From contig NC_064623.1 of assembly GCF_023898315.1 (NCBI RefSeq), positions 17,311,140 to 17,375,139 of the forward strand: a stretch of DNA of 64,000 nucleotides. The letters are read 5' to 3'. The DNA is from Schistocerca nitens. Lineage: Eukaryota; Arthropoda; Insecta; Orthoptera; Acrididae. The notes beneath the pieces are model-generated. The model was not told the DNA's origin. It saw nothing but the letters and a program-made list of their open reading frames with translations, and searched no databases. Below, piece after piece: positions 35,916-48,478 of this stretch (within the stretch, counting starts at the first letter, position 1; each line of letters opens with the position of its first letter). Made by a program: the position numbers and the translations under genes.

Positions 35916-37352
35916 CTTGACGTATAGTTGGTTGGTTTTTTTTTTTTTTTTTTCTCCTCTGTGTCTTCGTGTTCTATGGTTTTGACTAGGGTGCGTATGA
36001 CCCCAGTTGTTTTTGCCCCCTTAAAACGAAACTTAGATTCTTTCAACATATGTTACATATATTTTCAACCTTTAACGAAACTTTTTCTCACTGATACCGC
36101 CGTCAAAATCAAGAAAAGAAAGCAGTTCATCACTCATTGCATTTTTGCTGTTCATGCACTAAAATCTCTGACAAGATGTCTTAATTTATTACTTCGTTAC
36201 TGCTAACTCCATTCGTAACACCTTTTGCAGACAGTATCCACATTGCTGCAAAATTATATCAATGCACGATATATAATTGAGAACATGACACATCAAAACA
36301 TTTAGGTGCTTAAAAACTTTTAATATTAGGCACGACGTTTTAATTTATTACTTTGTTACTGCGTATATTGACAACACATTTTACAGACAGTATCTACATA
36401 TATCACTGAATGTACCTGTGAAATTTTATTATTGTAAGACACATTTTTCATGAGTTATCCAGTCATAAACGTTGAGATGTGTGAAAAAAACTCACTTTTA
36501 CATAAAACTGAGCAGTAACTAAGTAGACTGCATTCATCCAGTGTTTCATTAATGAGAGCACTTACAAACCTTTTCTTACCATGTTTAACATCAAATAGAT
36601 ATTTAACACTTCAATTCATTATGTAAAGTAATCAGAAGTTGGAAGCTGTTGTACAACATGGGAGTTTAGTTGTTTAAAGAATCGAGGATATATTGCTTGA
36701 TTCTAAATAGTCAAGCCTTATTCTTTATTTGTCGGTATTAATTATGGAGAAAGTTTGTTCTCAGGTAAACGTTCACATAAAGATGCTAGCTCATTTTACA
36801 GCTGTCTCTATGTGCACGACGACAGAAGTCCAACAGATTTCCTTCATCGTATTCATTTCACGGTGTCACATGGTTTTCAAGTCGGTAATTTTGAGGTGCA
36901 CCAGTTCTGCTGTATTTTGATGCAAACAGGGTGCTAAATATATTTAGTGACATCTTTACCTTGTGAAAATGAGTGAAACGAGTCTTGTAGGTTGATAATC
37001 AAGTTAATGATCTTTTTCATCACTGTACTACAAAATTTGGGATTTAACTTTTCAGGCACTTTCTTGCAGTTAGGAAAATGGTTGTAATTGCCTGACTTCA
37101 GTTGGGTTTGAAGTAGACTTAAATTACACTTAAAAGACGAAATTTGGCTTTTGCCTTGAAGTCGGGTATGGGACATACCCTTTGCTATGTATGCCCTTTA
37201 CAGTGGTTTGCAGAGTATGAATGCAGATGTCGTAATTGTTATTACTCGATATCATCTTGTTTACAGTCTCGATACTTCTCCTTATACTGATCGGGAAAAA
37301 CTATCACAATAATATATTTCTGAAAGTAGATTAGTTTAGTACCTAAAAGGTA
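35916..37352. other. Unassigned stretch
   Basis: A poly-T run at about 35936-35953; otherwise AT-rich with no recognised gene or repeat end. Confidence 0.4.
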
Positions 37353-37515
37353 TGCAATGGGAAGTCAAAAAGTAAAGGGGCTTTTGCAATTTCTCGCCAT
37401 AGGGCTTGCTAACACTGCTAGTACCCAGCGCCGAGGTATTGCTGCCTGCAACAGTGTTACACAGTATGTTACTTTTATTCCACATTAGTCATCGCATTGT
37501 AGCAGACCGTGAAAC

Positions 37516-38597
37516 ATGGCAGCTCCATTGTCAATCTAAAGCAAGGAGGAAATAGGGGCAGTGATTGGCTTTTTGTTTGCAGACGGTGTTATACCTGTGA
37601 AAATCATTCATCGAATGCATCGCAGTATGGTGACTGCTGTTTATCGACGTATCGCACTGGACGAAATCGCCAATACTTTACATATCAGTCATGGTTCAGT
37701 GTATTCCATCTTACACGACAGGCTAAATCTTCGGAAGTGTGTGCAGGATGGGTACCAAAAGATTTGTGTCCCTCGTAAACATATGGCCCGTTACTATCGC
37801 GAGGGAGATGTATTTTTACAGCAGATCGTAACTGTAGACGACACGTGGGTGCATCAGTACGAATTGGAAGCCGGCCGCTGTGGCCGAGCGGGTCTAGGCG
37901 CTTCAGTCCGGAACCATGCTGCTGCTACAGTCGCAGGTTCGAATCGAATCCTGCCTCGGGCATGGATGTGTGTGATGTCCATAAGTTAATTAGGTGTTCT
38001 AAGCCTAGGGGACTGATGACCTCAGATGTTAAGTCCCATAGTGCTCGGAGCCTTTTGAACTAATTGGAAAGCAAGGCTGCGAGCGTGATCTGGAAACACT
38101 CATTACCACTAGAAGTTAAGATATTTAAACGCCAACCATCAGCTGATTAGATCATGCTGACACTGTTCTGCGACATGGTAGGTGTCGTAGCCGTTAGTTT
38201 CATGCCAAGGGGCGAAACTGTGAACAGTGAGAACTATTTTGATGTGTTGCGAGCTAAACTGAAACCTGCAGTCATATCCAAATGTCGCTGAAAACTGCGA
38301 AAAGGTGTCATTCTGCAGCAAGACAACACTCGGACACTTCCTGCCAAACGGACGGCCGAAACAATAAATGATTTGGGATTCTAATAGTTGGAACACCCGC
38401 CATGCAGTCCAAACCTGGCTACAAGTGATTTCCGTGTGTTGGGACCTTCGAAGGAAGTGCTCAGGGGAAGAAGACTTGTAGCCGATGCGGAAGTCATTGA
38501 TGATGCGATGCAAAATTGGTTACAGGCGCAACCAAAAAACTTATTTCCCGGTGGGATCAAAAAACGAAGTGCGCTGAAGTGCAGGGAGGCTATGTAG
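37516..38597 (+). pseudogene. Mariner transposase relic (split by SINE)
   Basis: Starts MAAPLSI at 37516, almost the same N-terminus as the mariner at 48316, followed by a stop at codon 8. The helix-turn-helix region reads LDEIANTLHISHGSVYSILH. IVTVDDTWVHQYE contains the first catalytic Asp, where mariners usually have GDE or GDK. The SINE cuts the frame just after this. Beyond it come VILQQDNTRTLPAKRTAETI (second Asp) and LEHPPCSPNLATSDFRVLG (third Asp; the usual SPDL is SPNL), ending at TAG 38595. Several stops. Inactive. Confidence 0.75.
37870..38061 (+). mobile_element. tRNA-derived SINE, copy 1
   Basis: A 192-base element with a tRNA-like head of long-variable-arm type (A box tggccgagcgggtctaggcg, B box ggttcgaatc with a small local duplication). 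Its body ends tagtgctcggagccttttga. Target duplication AATTGGAA at 37862-37869 and 38062-38069. Inserted in a mariner transposase. Confidence 0.9.
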
Positions 38598-38680
38598 AAA
38601 AATGTATGTTTCCGTTTTCTATCATTAGAATAAATATTCCTTTTCTCAAAAGTCCGTTTACATTTTGACTTCCTGTCGTA

Positions 38681-38935
38681 CAAATGGCGGTAGCGCTGCG
38701 TGCACATGGTATGAAAGGGAGTACATCGGCAGAGCTGTCATTTGTACTCAGATGATTCACGTGAACATGTTTCCGACATGATTGTAGACGCACGACGGGA
38801 GTTAACAGATTTTCAACACGGGATGGTAGATGGAGAGAGACGCGTGGGGCATTCCATTTCGGAAGTCGTGAGGGAATTCAGTATTTCGAGGTCCACAGTG
38901 TCAAAAGAATGTGCCAAGGGTAATTTTTATTAATT
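38681..38935 (+). pseudogene. Tc1-like transposase N-terminal fragment
   Basis: The frame at 38742-38933 reads RELTDFQHGMVDGERRVGHS and VVREFSISRSTVSKECAKG, the DNA-binding helix-turn-helix of a Tc1-like transposase. The catalytic domain is absent. It begins right where the preceding mariner ends. Confidence 0.6.
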
Positions 38936-39429
38936 TAAGAGACGCCGGTGTTATTTATTATAGATAACAAATTTGCTGAAATTCTTGATGCGTAGACGAG
39001 CGACTGGAATGTTTCCTCAGCGGTCAGAAATATTAACGTGACCGCCGGGCTATGCCAGAAAGTAAACACAAGTTACACACAGGCAACTCATGTTGTTATG
39101 AAACTGAAACTGTGTGTGAAATAAACATATAGTGAATTACCTAAAACGTGCGCCGCAAATTTTGCGAAAGTGGAAAGTGCTATTGATGAGCGATTACCAC
39201 AGAATGGATTGGTAGTCAGGGACTCGTATTGTCAGTCAATAAACAGATTGTAATAATACTTAGAAAATGTATTTTCTGTGCAGGCATATACTTTTTAAAT
39301 GGAACAATGCCTACTGACATTAACAAACTGGAAGTATGGTAAATTAGAATGTCGTTGGTGTCTGTCGCAGGATTCTTACGCGAGTCTTCTAGGAGGTACC
39401 GTATTTTATGACTGCTGCACACGTCCTAA
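38936..39429. other. Unassigned stretch
   Basis: No recognised gene; lies between two transposase fragments. Confidence 0.35.
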
Positions 39430-39700
39430 CATTTCAGTGGCGATGTCCGAGCAGGTTGCAGTAATACGTTTGCATATCATCGGGTGTAGTTGGTATGTCC
39501 TTGTACATAACGCCTTTCAGCTTTCCCCCACAGCAAAAAAGTATACGTCAAATGCAGGGAACAGGCCGACCAACGTACAGGTCCTCCGTTTCTAGTCCAA
39601 CGATTTGGAAGCAGTTCGTTAGACATGCTTTAATACTTCGTGCACTAGGGGCTGAACAGCCATCGTGTTGGTACCAAGGTCCCTCCTAACCTGCAGACGT
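39430..39700 (-). pseudogene. DD41D-like transposase C-terminal fragment
   Basis: Minus-strand reading gives NRWTRNGGPVRWSACSLHLT then YTFLLWGKAERRYVQGHT and, after a frameshift, ITATCSDIATEMLGRVQQS. The order RW-(G)-W-S-PDLT-FFLWG-K matches the third catalytic block and C-terminus of the DD41D transposases in this window, but both Asp codons there have changed. It belongs to a further, different family. Confidence 0.5.
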
Positions 39701-39933
39701 CTTCTACAATACTGGCCTTTAAATTGCTACACCACGAAGATGACTGGTTACAGACGCGAAATTTAACCGACAGGAAGAAGATACTGTGATATGCAAATGA
39801 TTAGCTTTTCAGAGCATTCACACAAGGTTGGCGCTGGTGGCGACACCTACAACGTGCTGACATGAGGAAAGCTTCCAACCGATTTCTCATACACACCCAG
39901 CAGTTGACCGGCGTTGCCTGGTGAAACGTTGTT

Positions 39934-41066
39934 GTGATGCCTCGTGTAAGGAGGAGAAATGCGTACGATCACGTTTCCGACTTTGACAAAGGTCGTATTG
40001 TAGCCTATCGCGATTGCGGTTTATCGTATTGCGACACTGCTGCTCGCGTTGGTCGAGATCCAATGACGGTTAGCAGAATATGGAATCGGTGGGTTCAGGA
40101 GGGTAAAACGGAACGCCGTGCTGGATCCCGACGGCCTCGTGTCACTAGCAGTCGAGATGACAGGCATCTTATTCTCATGACTGTAACGGATCGTGCAGCC
40201 ACGTCTGGATCCCTGAGTCAACAGATGGGGACTTTTGCAAGACAACAACCATCTGCACGAACAGTTCGACGACGTTTGCAGCAGCATGGACTATCAGCTC
40301 GGAGACCGTGGCTGCGGTTACCCTTCACGCTGCATCACAGACAGGAGCGCCTGCGATGGTGTACTCAACGAAGAACCTGGTTGCACGAATGGCAAAACGT
40401 CATTTTTTCTGATGAATCTAGGTTCTGTTTACAGCATCATGATGGTCGCATCCGTGTTTGGCGACATCGCGGTGAACGCACATAGGAAGCATGTATTCGT
40501 CATCGCCGTACTGGCGTATCACCGGGCGTGATGGTATGGGGTGCCATTGGTTGCACGTCTCGATCACCTCTTTTTCGCATTCAAAAAATGTTTAAATGTG
40601 TGTGAAATCTTATGGGACAACTGCTAAGGTCATCAGTCCCTAAGCTTACACTCTACTGAACCTAAATTATCCTAAGGACTCATGCCCCACGGAGGACTCG
40701 AACCTCCGCCGGGACCAGCCGCACAGTCCCTGACTGCAGCGCCTTAGACCGCTCAACTAAACCCGCGCGGCTCTTGTTCGCATTGACGGCACTTTGAACA
40801 GTGGACGTTACATTTCAGATGTGTTACGACCTGTGGCTCTAACGTTCATTCGATCCCTGCGAACCCCTACATTTCAGCAGGATAATGCACGACCGCATGT
40901 TGCAGGTCAAGTACGGGCTTTTCTGGATACAGAAAATGTTCGACTGCTTCACTGGCCAGCACATTCTCCAGATCTCTCACCAATTGAAAACGTCTGGTCA
41001 ATGGTGGCCGAGCAACTGGCTCGTCACAATACGCCAGTCATTAACGTAGATACTTACAAGATGATG
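39934..41066 (+). pseudogene. Tc1-like DD34E transposase relic
   Basis: The N-terminal part is open for 184 codons: FDKGRIVAYRDCGLSYCDTA and VGRDPMTVSRIWNRWVQEG (paired helix-turn-helix), then a GSRRPRVTSSRDD hinge. NVIFSDESRFCLQHHDGRIR has the first catalytic Asp. A TAG at 40483 follows, then SPGVMVWGAIGCTSRSPL. After the SINE, RIDGTLNSGRYISDVLRPVA, TFQQDNARPHVAGQVRAFL (second Asp) and HSPDLSPIENVWSM (catalytic Glu) follow. I count 34 residues between the Asp of QDNA and the Glu, i.e. DD34E. The frame degrades after 41030. Confidence 0.85.
40582..40770 (-). mobile_element. tRNA-derived SINE, copy 2 (variant subfamily)
   Basis: Minus orientation, 189 bases. On that strand: A box-like tagttgagcggtctaaggcg, B box ggttcgagtcc, tail ending in T/A-rich ttttttga. 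Target duplication of 14 bases, ctcttkttcgcatt, at 40568-40581 and 40771-40784, with one mismatch. Differs from the other five copies in its body, so it is a separate subfamily. Confidence 0.9.
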
Positions 41067-41110
41067 TAAAAGCAGCGTTAATAAAAAACACCATCTAATA
41101 TCTACAGCTA

Positions 41111-43071
41111 CTGAGGCACCGCAACTCTAGTTATGAAAGAAACTTCTGTCGAAAAACTGTCATTCAGTTTTATCGGACAGTAAGAAATGGATTGGCTTCT
41201 GGAAAATAATGTCCGAAATTTCCACACAAAAATGTTTATTCTGACCTTGATAGCCAAAAAAAAGGTACTATTCAGTCCACATTTAAACTGTTGGCTATTG
41301 TCTTACAGTTCACAACTCATACATACATTTCACACGCACAGGAGCCAGAGATCTGTCCAAACCCGACATGAAGTACACAACGTTTTCCCAGTCATTAATT
41401 TCACCACTAAATTTAGTTATTACATTCAGTCATTCTTCTGGATTTCTAAAAAAGAAGCTGCTCGCCAAAAATGCTCAGTGGTTGAATACTGAAACACACC
41501 ACGTGGATACTATGGAAGGCCAATATTTCACACGCAAATATCTGTCCAATAGATTTAGTCAAAATCTCTGAAATTTCGATAAGCAGTCCTCAACAGCAAT
41601 TGCTATCGACTTAGCTCACCAATATCTCAAACACTAAGAAATTCTTCATCTTACTCATTATTTTGACTGGCATTAGTAACATGACGATCCGCGTTCAAAG
41701 CTAGCAACCGAGTCCCTTCTTCCAGCCTCACACCCAGTATAACTATCAGGTAACGAGCGGGAACCGTCTCAATTCTGATTGGCTGACCACACTCGCTGCC
41801 AATCAGAATGCTCGCTCATGATCATACTCGCGCCAAAACTGGCCTGCACCAATCCTTATACACAGACGCTTTTGTGTCAATCTGACACGCAAATATTAAA
41901 GTAACGTTTAAAAAAAGAAAACGAAAAGACAATAATTTAGATACCGTTTTTACTCCAGCTGACTTTCTGGCTGCTCTGTTACAATGGCAATCACACCTAG
42001 ACATACATCATCAGCAAAGTGAGTAAATCCCCTAGGCTCACTTTCCCACGACAGGCTTTGTTAACTCTCGCAGCTTACTTAAGACGGTATATAATGCAAC
42101 ACTGAAATTAAACGAATGCCCCACATACACGCTCTCATTTACTCACAGTTACTACCACAATCAATTTAGGCACAAGTAATAACTTTGATTTGTATATTAC
42201 GAAAACGAAAAATAATTAAAGTTTTAATGTGAAAATCTCAATATATTAATTCGGCACACTGAGAGTTAGGTTTATGTTTTCCAGTTATCCCACAAGATAA
42301 ACTATCATATTTACTAACTGAATTTAGTTTCCTAATTGTCAGTTTTTTAATTTTTAGTAATTTTTTTTTAATCTCCGAAACTATTAGAGTTACAATGTTG
42401 AAATTTTTATGCAATCTTCTCCTGAATAACGAAAGGTAGTGATCCGATTTTGAAAAAGATTGAATAGTATTTAATATCATTTATTTAGTTTCTTATAGGT
42501 GGTTAATGTACGCGTCCAGTAAGAGAGCTTGAATAGCTTTCCCACAGCAGGCAGTGACAGACGCTCGTGTGTCTTTCGGTTAGGCCGCTAGATGTCAGCC
42601 CCCAAAGTTACATGCAGCAAGCTATCCCAAAACTAACGTTCGCTCAGAACAACTTGCTACGCTACTGCTGGACTGAACGCCCCTCGCCCAATCACCCTGG
42701 GGTATCCACGTCACGACACACAATGTAATGCAAGTTCAACCACATTTAGAAGATCATGTGATTGGACGTGTTGCAATCACGGTCTTTACCCGATGGTTTC
42801 TTTTGGCTTCATTGGATAACAGGCATCATTGGTAAAAAAGAATTTGCTATTGGCGCTCACATCACCTTACTATGACACAATTCATTGCTTTCCTATACTT
42901 TTATGAATACTAAGGCAGACTAATGAGAGGTCTAAAATGGATCTTCTGGAAAATTAATTACTGTTGACTTGTGTGGCTGTGCACACATTTCATGTAATCA
43001 TACCCGATAATTGATTATAAGGCTATGGAATGCATGACTATAGTTTTAATTCTTTAATGTGGAAATCGATA
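41111..43071. other. Unassigned stretch
   Basis: No recognised gene. It contains a perfect 12-base inverted repeat, attctgattggc at 41772-41783 and gccaatcagaat at 41798-41809. Confidence 0.4.
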
Positions 43072-43270
43072 GCCGGCCGCGGTGATCGTGCGGTTCTAGG
43101 CGCTTCAGTTCGGAACCGTGAGACTGCTACGGTCGCAGGTTCGAATCCTGCCTCGGGCATGGCTGTGTGTGCTGTCCTTAGGTTAGTTAGGTTTAAGTAG
43201 TCCTAAGTTCTAGGGGACTGATGACCTCAGATGTTAAGTCCCATAGTGCTCAGAGCTATTTGAACCATTT
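43072..43270 (+). mobile_element. tRNA-derived SINE, copy 3
   Basis: Starts gccggccgcggtgatcgtgc, B box ggttcgaatcc at 43138-43148, ends gctatttgaaccattt. Target duplication GGAAATCGATA at 43061-43071 and 43271-43281. Confidence 0.92.
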
Positions 43271-43883
43271 GGAAATCGATAACATGAGTGGGAATCGATA
43301 ACATGAATCACCAAACAGCGATGTTGACAATTGTACTGTGGAGTGCATGTAGTTTTGATGACTATGTATTTGTTGTAAGCAAATCAATATGGGATACGAT
43401 ACCTTCTCAGAATTTTTTCATAGTGTTAGAGATATGCAACATTCTAATGACTGTAAATATGAGAATGCACAGAACTACACATCTCTAGGGGGTCTGTCAT
43501 TCTATCTTGTAGGCAGCGATATAGAACAAATTATATCTTCCTGATAGATAAAGGATCAAATGCACGTCGAGCAGACTTAGACTGTTATCTATTAAAATTA
43601 TCGTATCCATAACCCTAAGATCGTTCTACAATCTGTCTACTGAGGGAGTAATACTAGTAGCTTAGAAGTTGTTGATTATGATGTCTTTTCTGATTGTGGA
43701 TCCTAAAATTCGAATACATAAGTGTTATATTTTTAGTTGGATGTGAATATGTTGTGGAAGAGTGTAGTTTTAATGGATTATTCAGTAATGGCAGGATGCA
43801 ATACCTCAATGCTCGACTTAAAAAACGTATTTATAATCTACACTAGTTTTTAAAACTTAGTCTTAACAAGCAAACCTATTACA

Positions 43884-44071
43884 AAAACTGCTCTGAGCAC
43901 TATGGGACTTAACTTCTGAGGTCATCAGTCCCCTAGAACTTAGAACTACTTAAACCTAACTAACCTAAGGACATCACACACATCCATGCCCGAGGCAGGA
44001 TTCGAACCTGCGACCGCAGTGGTCGCGCGGGTCCAGACTGTAGCGCCTAGAACCGCTCGGTCACCATGGCC
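43884..44071 (-). mobile_element. tRNA-derived SINE, copy 4
   Basis: Minus orientation; B box reads ggattcgaacctg on the + strand (complement of caggttcgaatcc). Perfect 15-base target duplication AGCAAACCTATTACA at 43869-43883 and 44072-44086, suggesting a young insertion. Confidence 0.92.
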
Positions 44072-44086
44072 AGCAAACCTATTACA

Positions 44087-46295
44087 GAAAAGAGCAATAC
44101 TGGCAGTCAATCTAATGGTGGAATTCAAAGTTACTCTGCTGGATGACTGAAAATCATTTCGTCTATTCCGTTACTTCCTATAGACCCAAAATGGGGAAAA
44201 ATGTTTTATCAGGCTCTCGCAGCTATGGCTGGCAGAAACAGTTTTTTCAGATGCATTACGGCATCACTGTGCAGTGCTAATGTGAGTATGGTGTTGTAAA
44301 TAAATACCTATGACTGTTCATCTGATTTATAACTATTTGTCACATACGCAGTTTGTTAGGCATTTTTGTGGTATGTTACGACAAAATATGGGATTTTATT
44401 GTCGGTCTGAGACACTGTAAGGTGGCAGATTAAATGAAGGTCAATTTCGCACCTTACATGAGAGTTTTTATACATCATAACGGGTAGGTGAATTTGTCTC
44501 CTGACATACTTTGACGAAAATGAGCCGATTTGCCTATAAAAATGTAGAGTATACAATGCGAAGGGATGACATTCAATCGATGGTATTAACACACCGAACC
44601 TATATCCTGCATGTCGATGAGCAAGAGATGAAACAAGCTGCTGGAGGAAACGTTTCATTTGGAAGCAGAAGCGAGTGGTGGCGTCACGGGCCGGGTACAA
44701 CGGAAAGCTCTTAAAAGCGACCTCCGGCGAGAGACAACGAACAGGCAAGCGGTACGGAAGGAAGCTTTAGAAAACTGTGTTGGGGAATTTCCAAATGGAT
44801 ACGTAAAAACCAGTGATGCAGTCAGTCACGTGAACTGCATGTGTGATGTACGCTTGTAACTTTTAGGTATCTGGAGCGGGCACAAAATGTCCGATTGGAA
44901 GGACCCAGTGTTGAAATTTCGACACAGTTTAATGGTAGGCCCTTTGCGATTGGCAGAGAGGGTTTCCACAAAATATGAGGAATGCTCCTATTGGTCAGAA
45001 AAAGCTGTGACGTGGAGCACAAAAGGAGCCAGGTGGGGGGCAGTTTGGCTACGAGAGAGACAAGACCGAAAATTTCAGGGACTCTCCTCTGAACCAGTGT
45101 CAATTGCAGAATGGTACACATAACGTTCTGTACGATGCAGAGGAGTAATTTTGTGTGAACACTGCGTTTACTGCGGCTGATATTAGCTGTAGCATCGTTG
45201 AGCTCCGACAGCGGAGAAACAAACCAGCCACATAGTTAATTGTTCTTGCGAGAACTGAGACGGCTCTGTAATATGTACACTGCTCCAGCCATGCGTGTAC
45301 ATATCGCCATATTTCAAGACTAGGGATGAATGCATGTTGTCTCGCATAACGAGAAACATAGGAGAGTTTCTGCTGATAAAATCAGCAAAGGTTTTGATTA
45401 GCTTTCATATGAATTCCAGAGGATGAGAGCAGACATGCAGCCAACAGCTCATCGCAGCTAAGGTAAATACCGTGAGCAGAGGTGTAAACTTGTTGGTTCA
45501 CCAGCTTGTGTCCACTGTGAACTCGAGCAACCTTGAGTAATCTTTTGCTCAGCTTATCACAAAAAACTAACCATCCTCCATCGAATTGATTGTCATCTTA
45601 AATAGTACCGAACTTAGAACCAGAATCGCATGATTTATCGTAATATTGGCCAACTTCACGACATAGTAGTAAGAATAATTTTATAAAGAAACTTCTGGTA
45701 AGAAATTTGATATTGTTGTGTTTACAGTTATTTCGATTACTCAGGACGAAATGCGTTATCTTAACAACTGTCCTAACATTGTCACATTACAACCTACGTA
45801 AATTCGTGTATTTCCTCGACAATAATTCTGCATTAAAACCAATTTGTGTACATCTTAAACACCGTTGTGCTCTGTCATAGAATAAGGGTCCACTCCTTAC
45901 CCCAGTCATGTATCCTATAGATGCTTCTGCACTCACAGGCGTTTCTGCTGATGTCTGACGAAAGTGTCAGAACACTTATCAGGTTGGTTTACTGGATGCT
46001 GGCTGTAACTGTCACAAGAACTACTTCCATATGCGTGTATTTTACTGACAGTCCAGTGCTTACATTTTGGTGTAAGATAAGAGAATTAGGGATCGATAGA
46101 CACGTTCTTCTCTAGCAACCTTTTTGTGTGGCATAAAGTATCATACTGTCTATGAATATCACTCCTCAATAATGTCTATGGAAAAAAGAGGGTTGTCTGA
46201 TTTGAGTTCACGTAACACTAGCATGTTGACTGAAACAACTGGGATTACGTCCAGCATTACTTTATTAGTTTTTTGGGAAAATTCTTCTACTTACG
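44087..46295. other. Unassigned stretch
   Basis: Several short + strand frames (44511-44859, 44887-45123) follow one another without a recognised domain or splice sites. No transposon end recognised. Confidence 0.35.
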
Positions 46296-46430
46296 AGGGA
46301 AACTCACCATCGCACACCCCCCCCCCCCCTCGCCAATCAAAAACTGAACTCAGACCAAGCACGAAAACAGGAAGAAGGTGTACTGAACTGCAAAAAAAAG
46401 ATACAGTGAACGGTCCAAGAATAAGAAAAA

Positions 46431-46626
46431 GGCCGGCCGAAGTGGCCGTGCGGTTAAAGGCGCTGCAGTCTGGAACCGCAAGACCGCTACGGTCGCAGGT
46501 TCGAATCCTGCCTCGGGCATGGATGTTTGTGATGTCCTTAGGTTAGTTAGGTTTAACTAGTTCTAAGTTCTAGGGGACTAATGACCTCAGCAGTTGAGTC
46601 CCATAGTGCTCAGAGCCATTTGAACC
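46431..46626 (+). mobile_element. tRNA-derived SINE, copy 5
   Basis: Starts ggccggccgaagtggccgtg, B box ggttcgaatcc near 46498, ends gccatttgaacc. Target duplication of aataagaa type at 46420-46427 and 46627-46634, extending with one indel. Confidence 0.88.
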
Positions 46627-47195
46627 AATAAGAAGAGGAATAAGGAGCAGCCTAAATCAACAGTGGCGTTGTGGGTAAGTGGTCGTGATGTTGGACTGCC
46701 AGGTGAGCGAGCGGTGTTCAACACACTCTCGTGCCATTTGTTTGTTTATTTTTTCACAAGATTATGAACTGTCTGTCTGGTCATTGAAATGTTTGTTCTC
46801 TTTCTGTAGTCTTGGCAGTTGTCGTACTATACATTGGTTATAGACCATCAGTCATGTGGTACGAACATATTACCGTCGAAAGTAAATGTGATGAATAGTG
46901 AGAGCTGGCGAGATACATCACAGACCTCTCATAGAAATTGAAACAAATAAACAGGTGCGGACTATGTTACAACAAAGAAATACAAGACTCAAGACTTCCA
47001 AAACGGGCCGGAACTTCAAAACGTCGAAAATTTACGCTTTGATGGTCACAGGGAAAACTGTGTGACTGTGAAACTGTTGCGTTCATTTGTTGCAGCTTAT
47101 GTGACAAACTATTATGTTTTCATCATTTCCTTGGGAGTGATCACACGAATACCTATGTCGGGCAAGGGGGCATATCTCACCAATTACCAATCGTA

Positions 47196-48478
47196 CGAGG
47201 GTAAGTCAATTATTATCCGCCAAGTAATTATAAAATTTTATTGTAATCAAATTGGAAACTTACAAGAGCATCATTTTTCGACATAGTCTCCTTGCGTTTC
47301 AACGCACTTGGTCCATCGTTATACAAGCTTCCTGATGTCCTTATAAAAGAAGGTTCTCCGTTTGAGCTGCGAGCCAGGAATGCATCGCTTCTCTCACTGC
47401 TTCGTCCGAGGCAAATCAACGGCCCCTTAACGCCTGTTTGAGTGGACCAAACAAGTGATAGTCAGAAGGGCAAGATGGGCACTATATGGAGGATGATCCA
47501 GTACGTGAAATTTGAGTTTCTGGAGCGTTTCAGCAGTGTGGGCAGCAGTATGCGGACGGGCATTGTCGTGCAACAACACAACACCTTTTGACAGCAATTC
47601 TCGGCGTTTGCTTCGAATTGCAGGTTTTAGCCTGGCAGTAAGCATCTCACTGTAACGTACACCGTTTATTGTTGTGCCCCTTTCTCCATAATGTTCCAGT
47701 ACTGGACCTTGTGCGGCCCAAAAATCCGTTAGCATCAATTTTCCTGCGGACGGTTCGATCTTGCACGCCGAATTTGGATGTTTCCATTACATACTCTGCC
47801 GTTTACTCTCCGGCTCGTAATGATGGATCCCTGTTTTGTCACCAGTAATCATCTTGTGTAAGAAGTTCTCCCCTTCGTTAAAATAGCGATCCAAATGTTT
47901 TTTGCAGATGTCCAAGAGCGTTTGTTTGTGCAACTGTGTGAGTTGTTTTGGAAAAGATAGGCTGTGTGTCTGTTGTAGATGATTTCGTAGGCAGAATCGT
48001 GACTAATTTGCAGACGATGTGCCACTTCGTCAATAGTTAATCGTCTGTCTAAGAGAATCATTTCACGTGAACGCTCAATGGTTTCTTCATTTGTGGCGGT
48101 AAACGGTCGCCCGCCTCTTTCATTGTGCGTAACACTTGTGCGACCATTTCGGAATTTTTCGATCCATTCGTAGACACTCTGTTGTGGCAAAACACTGTTC
48201 CCGTACTGTACCGAAAGTCCTCGATGAATTTCGGTCCCTGATACGCCTTCCGACCACAAGAAACGGATCACTGAACGTTGCTCTTCTTTGGTGTAAATAG
48301 ACAGCGGAGCAGCCATGATTAACAGCACGGCAGCGATAACGAAACTAACCTAGCAGCTTGAAAATTGCAAAGATATAACAACAAATAAACAAAGCATCCG
48401 CCATCAACGTAAAACGACACTACTGCCGAAATAAACAAAAATACATCTAAATTGCGGATAATAATTGACCTACCCTCG
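47196..48478 (-). mobile_element. Mariner transposon
   Basis: TA-flanked (47194-47195 and 48479-48480). Ends cgagggtaagtcaattatta and the complement taataattgacctaccctcg. Length 1283 bases, the usual size of a full mariner. Confidence 0.88.
47271..48316 (-). pseudogene. Mariner transposase relic
   Basis: Starts MAAPLSIYTKEEQRSVIRFL at 48316. The helix-turn-helix follows: SVYEWIEKFRNGRTSV, then GGRPFTATNEETIERSREMI and TIDEVAHRLQISHDSAYEII. Frameshifts begin near 47950. Downstream blocks are LTDFWAAQGPVLEHYGERGT, KGVVLLHDNARPHTAAHTAE with the second Asp, and HPPYSAHLA, where the usual SPDLAP has decayed. The stop is near 47271. Full length would be about 348 codons, normal for mariner. The first catalytic Asp region (MITGDKT-like) sits in the frameshifted part. 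Inactive. Confidence 0.8.

Larger units (their letters stand above)
37353..38678 (+). mobile_element. Mariner transposon with a SINE inside
   Basis: Ends ggaagtcaaaaagtaaaggg near 37359 and the near complement, cgtttacattttgacttcc, near 38655-38673, with TA at 37351-37352 and 38679-38680. A SINE with target duplication sits at 37870-38061. The right end abuts a Tc1 fragment. Confidence 0.75.
39711..41110 (+). mobile_element. Tc1-like (DD34E) transposon with a SINE inside
   Basis: The left end actggcctttaaattgctac at 39711 follows a TA-like context. The matching right end was not found, so the right side is truncated or replaced. Contains the transposase below and a nested SINE. Confidence 0.7.
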
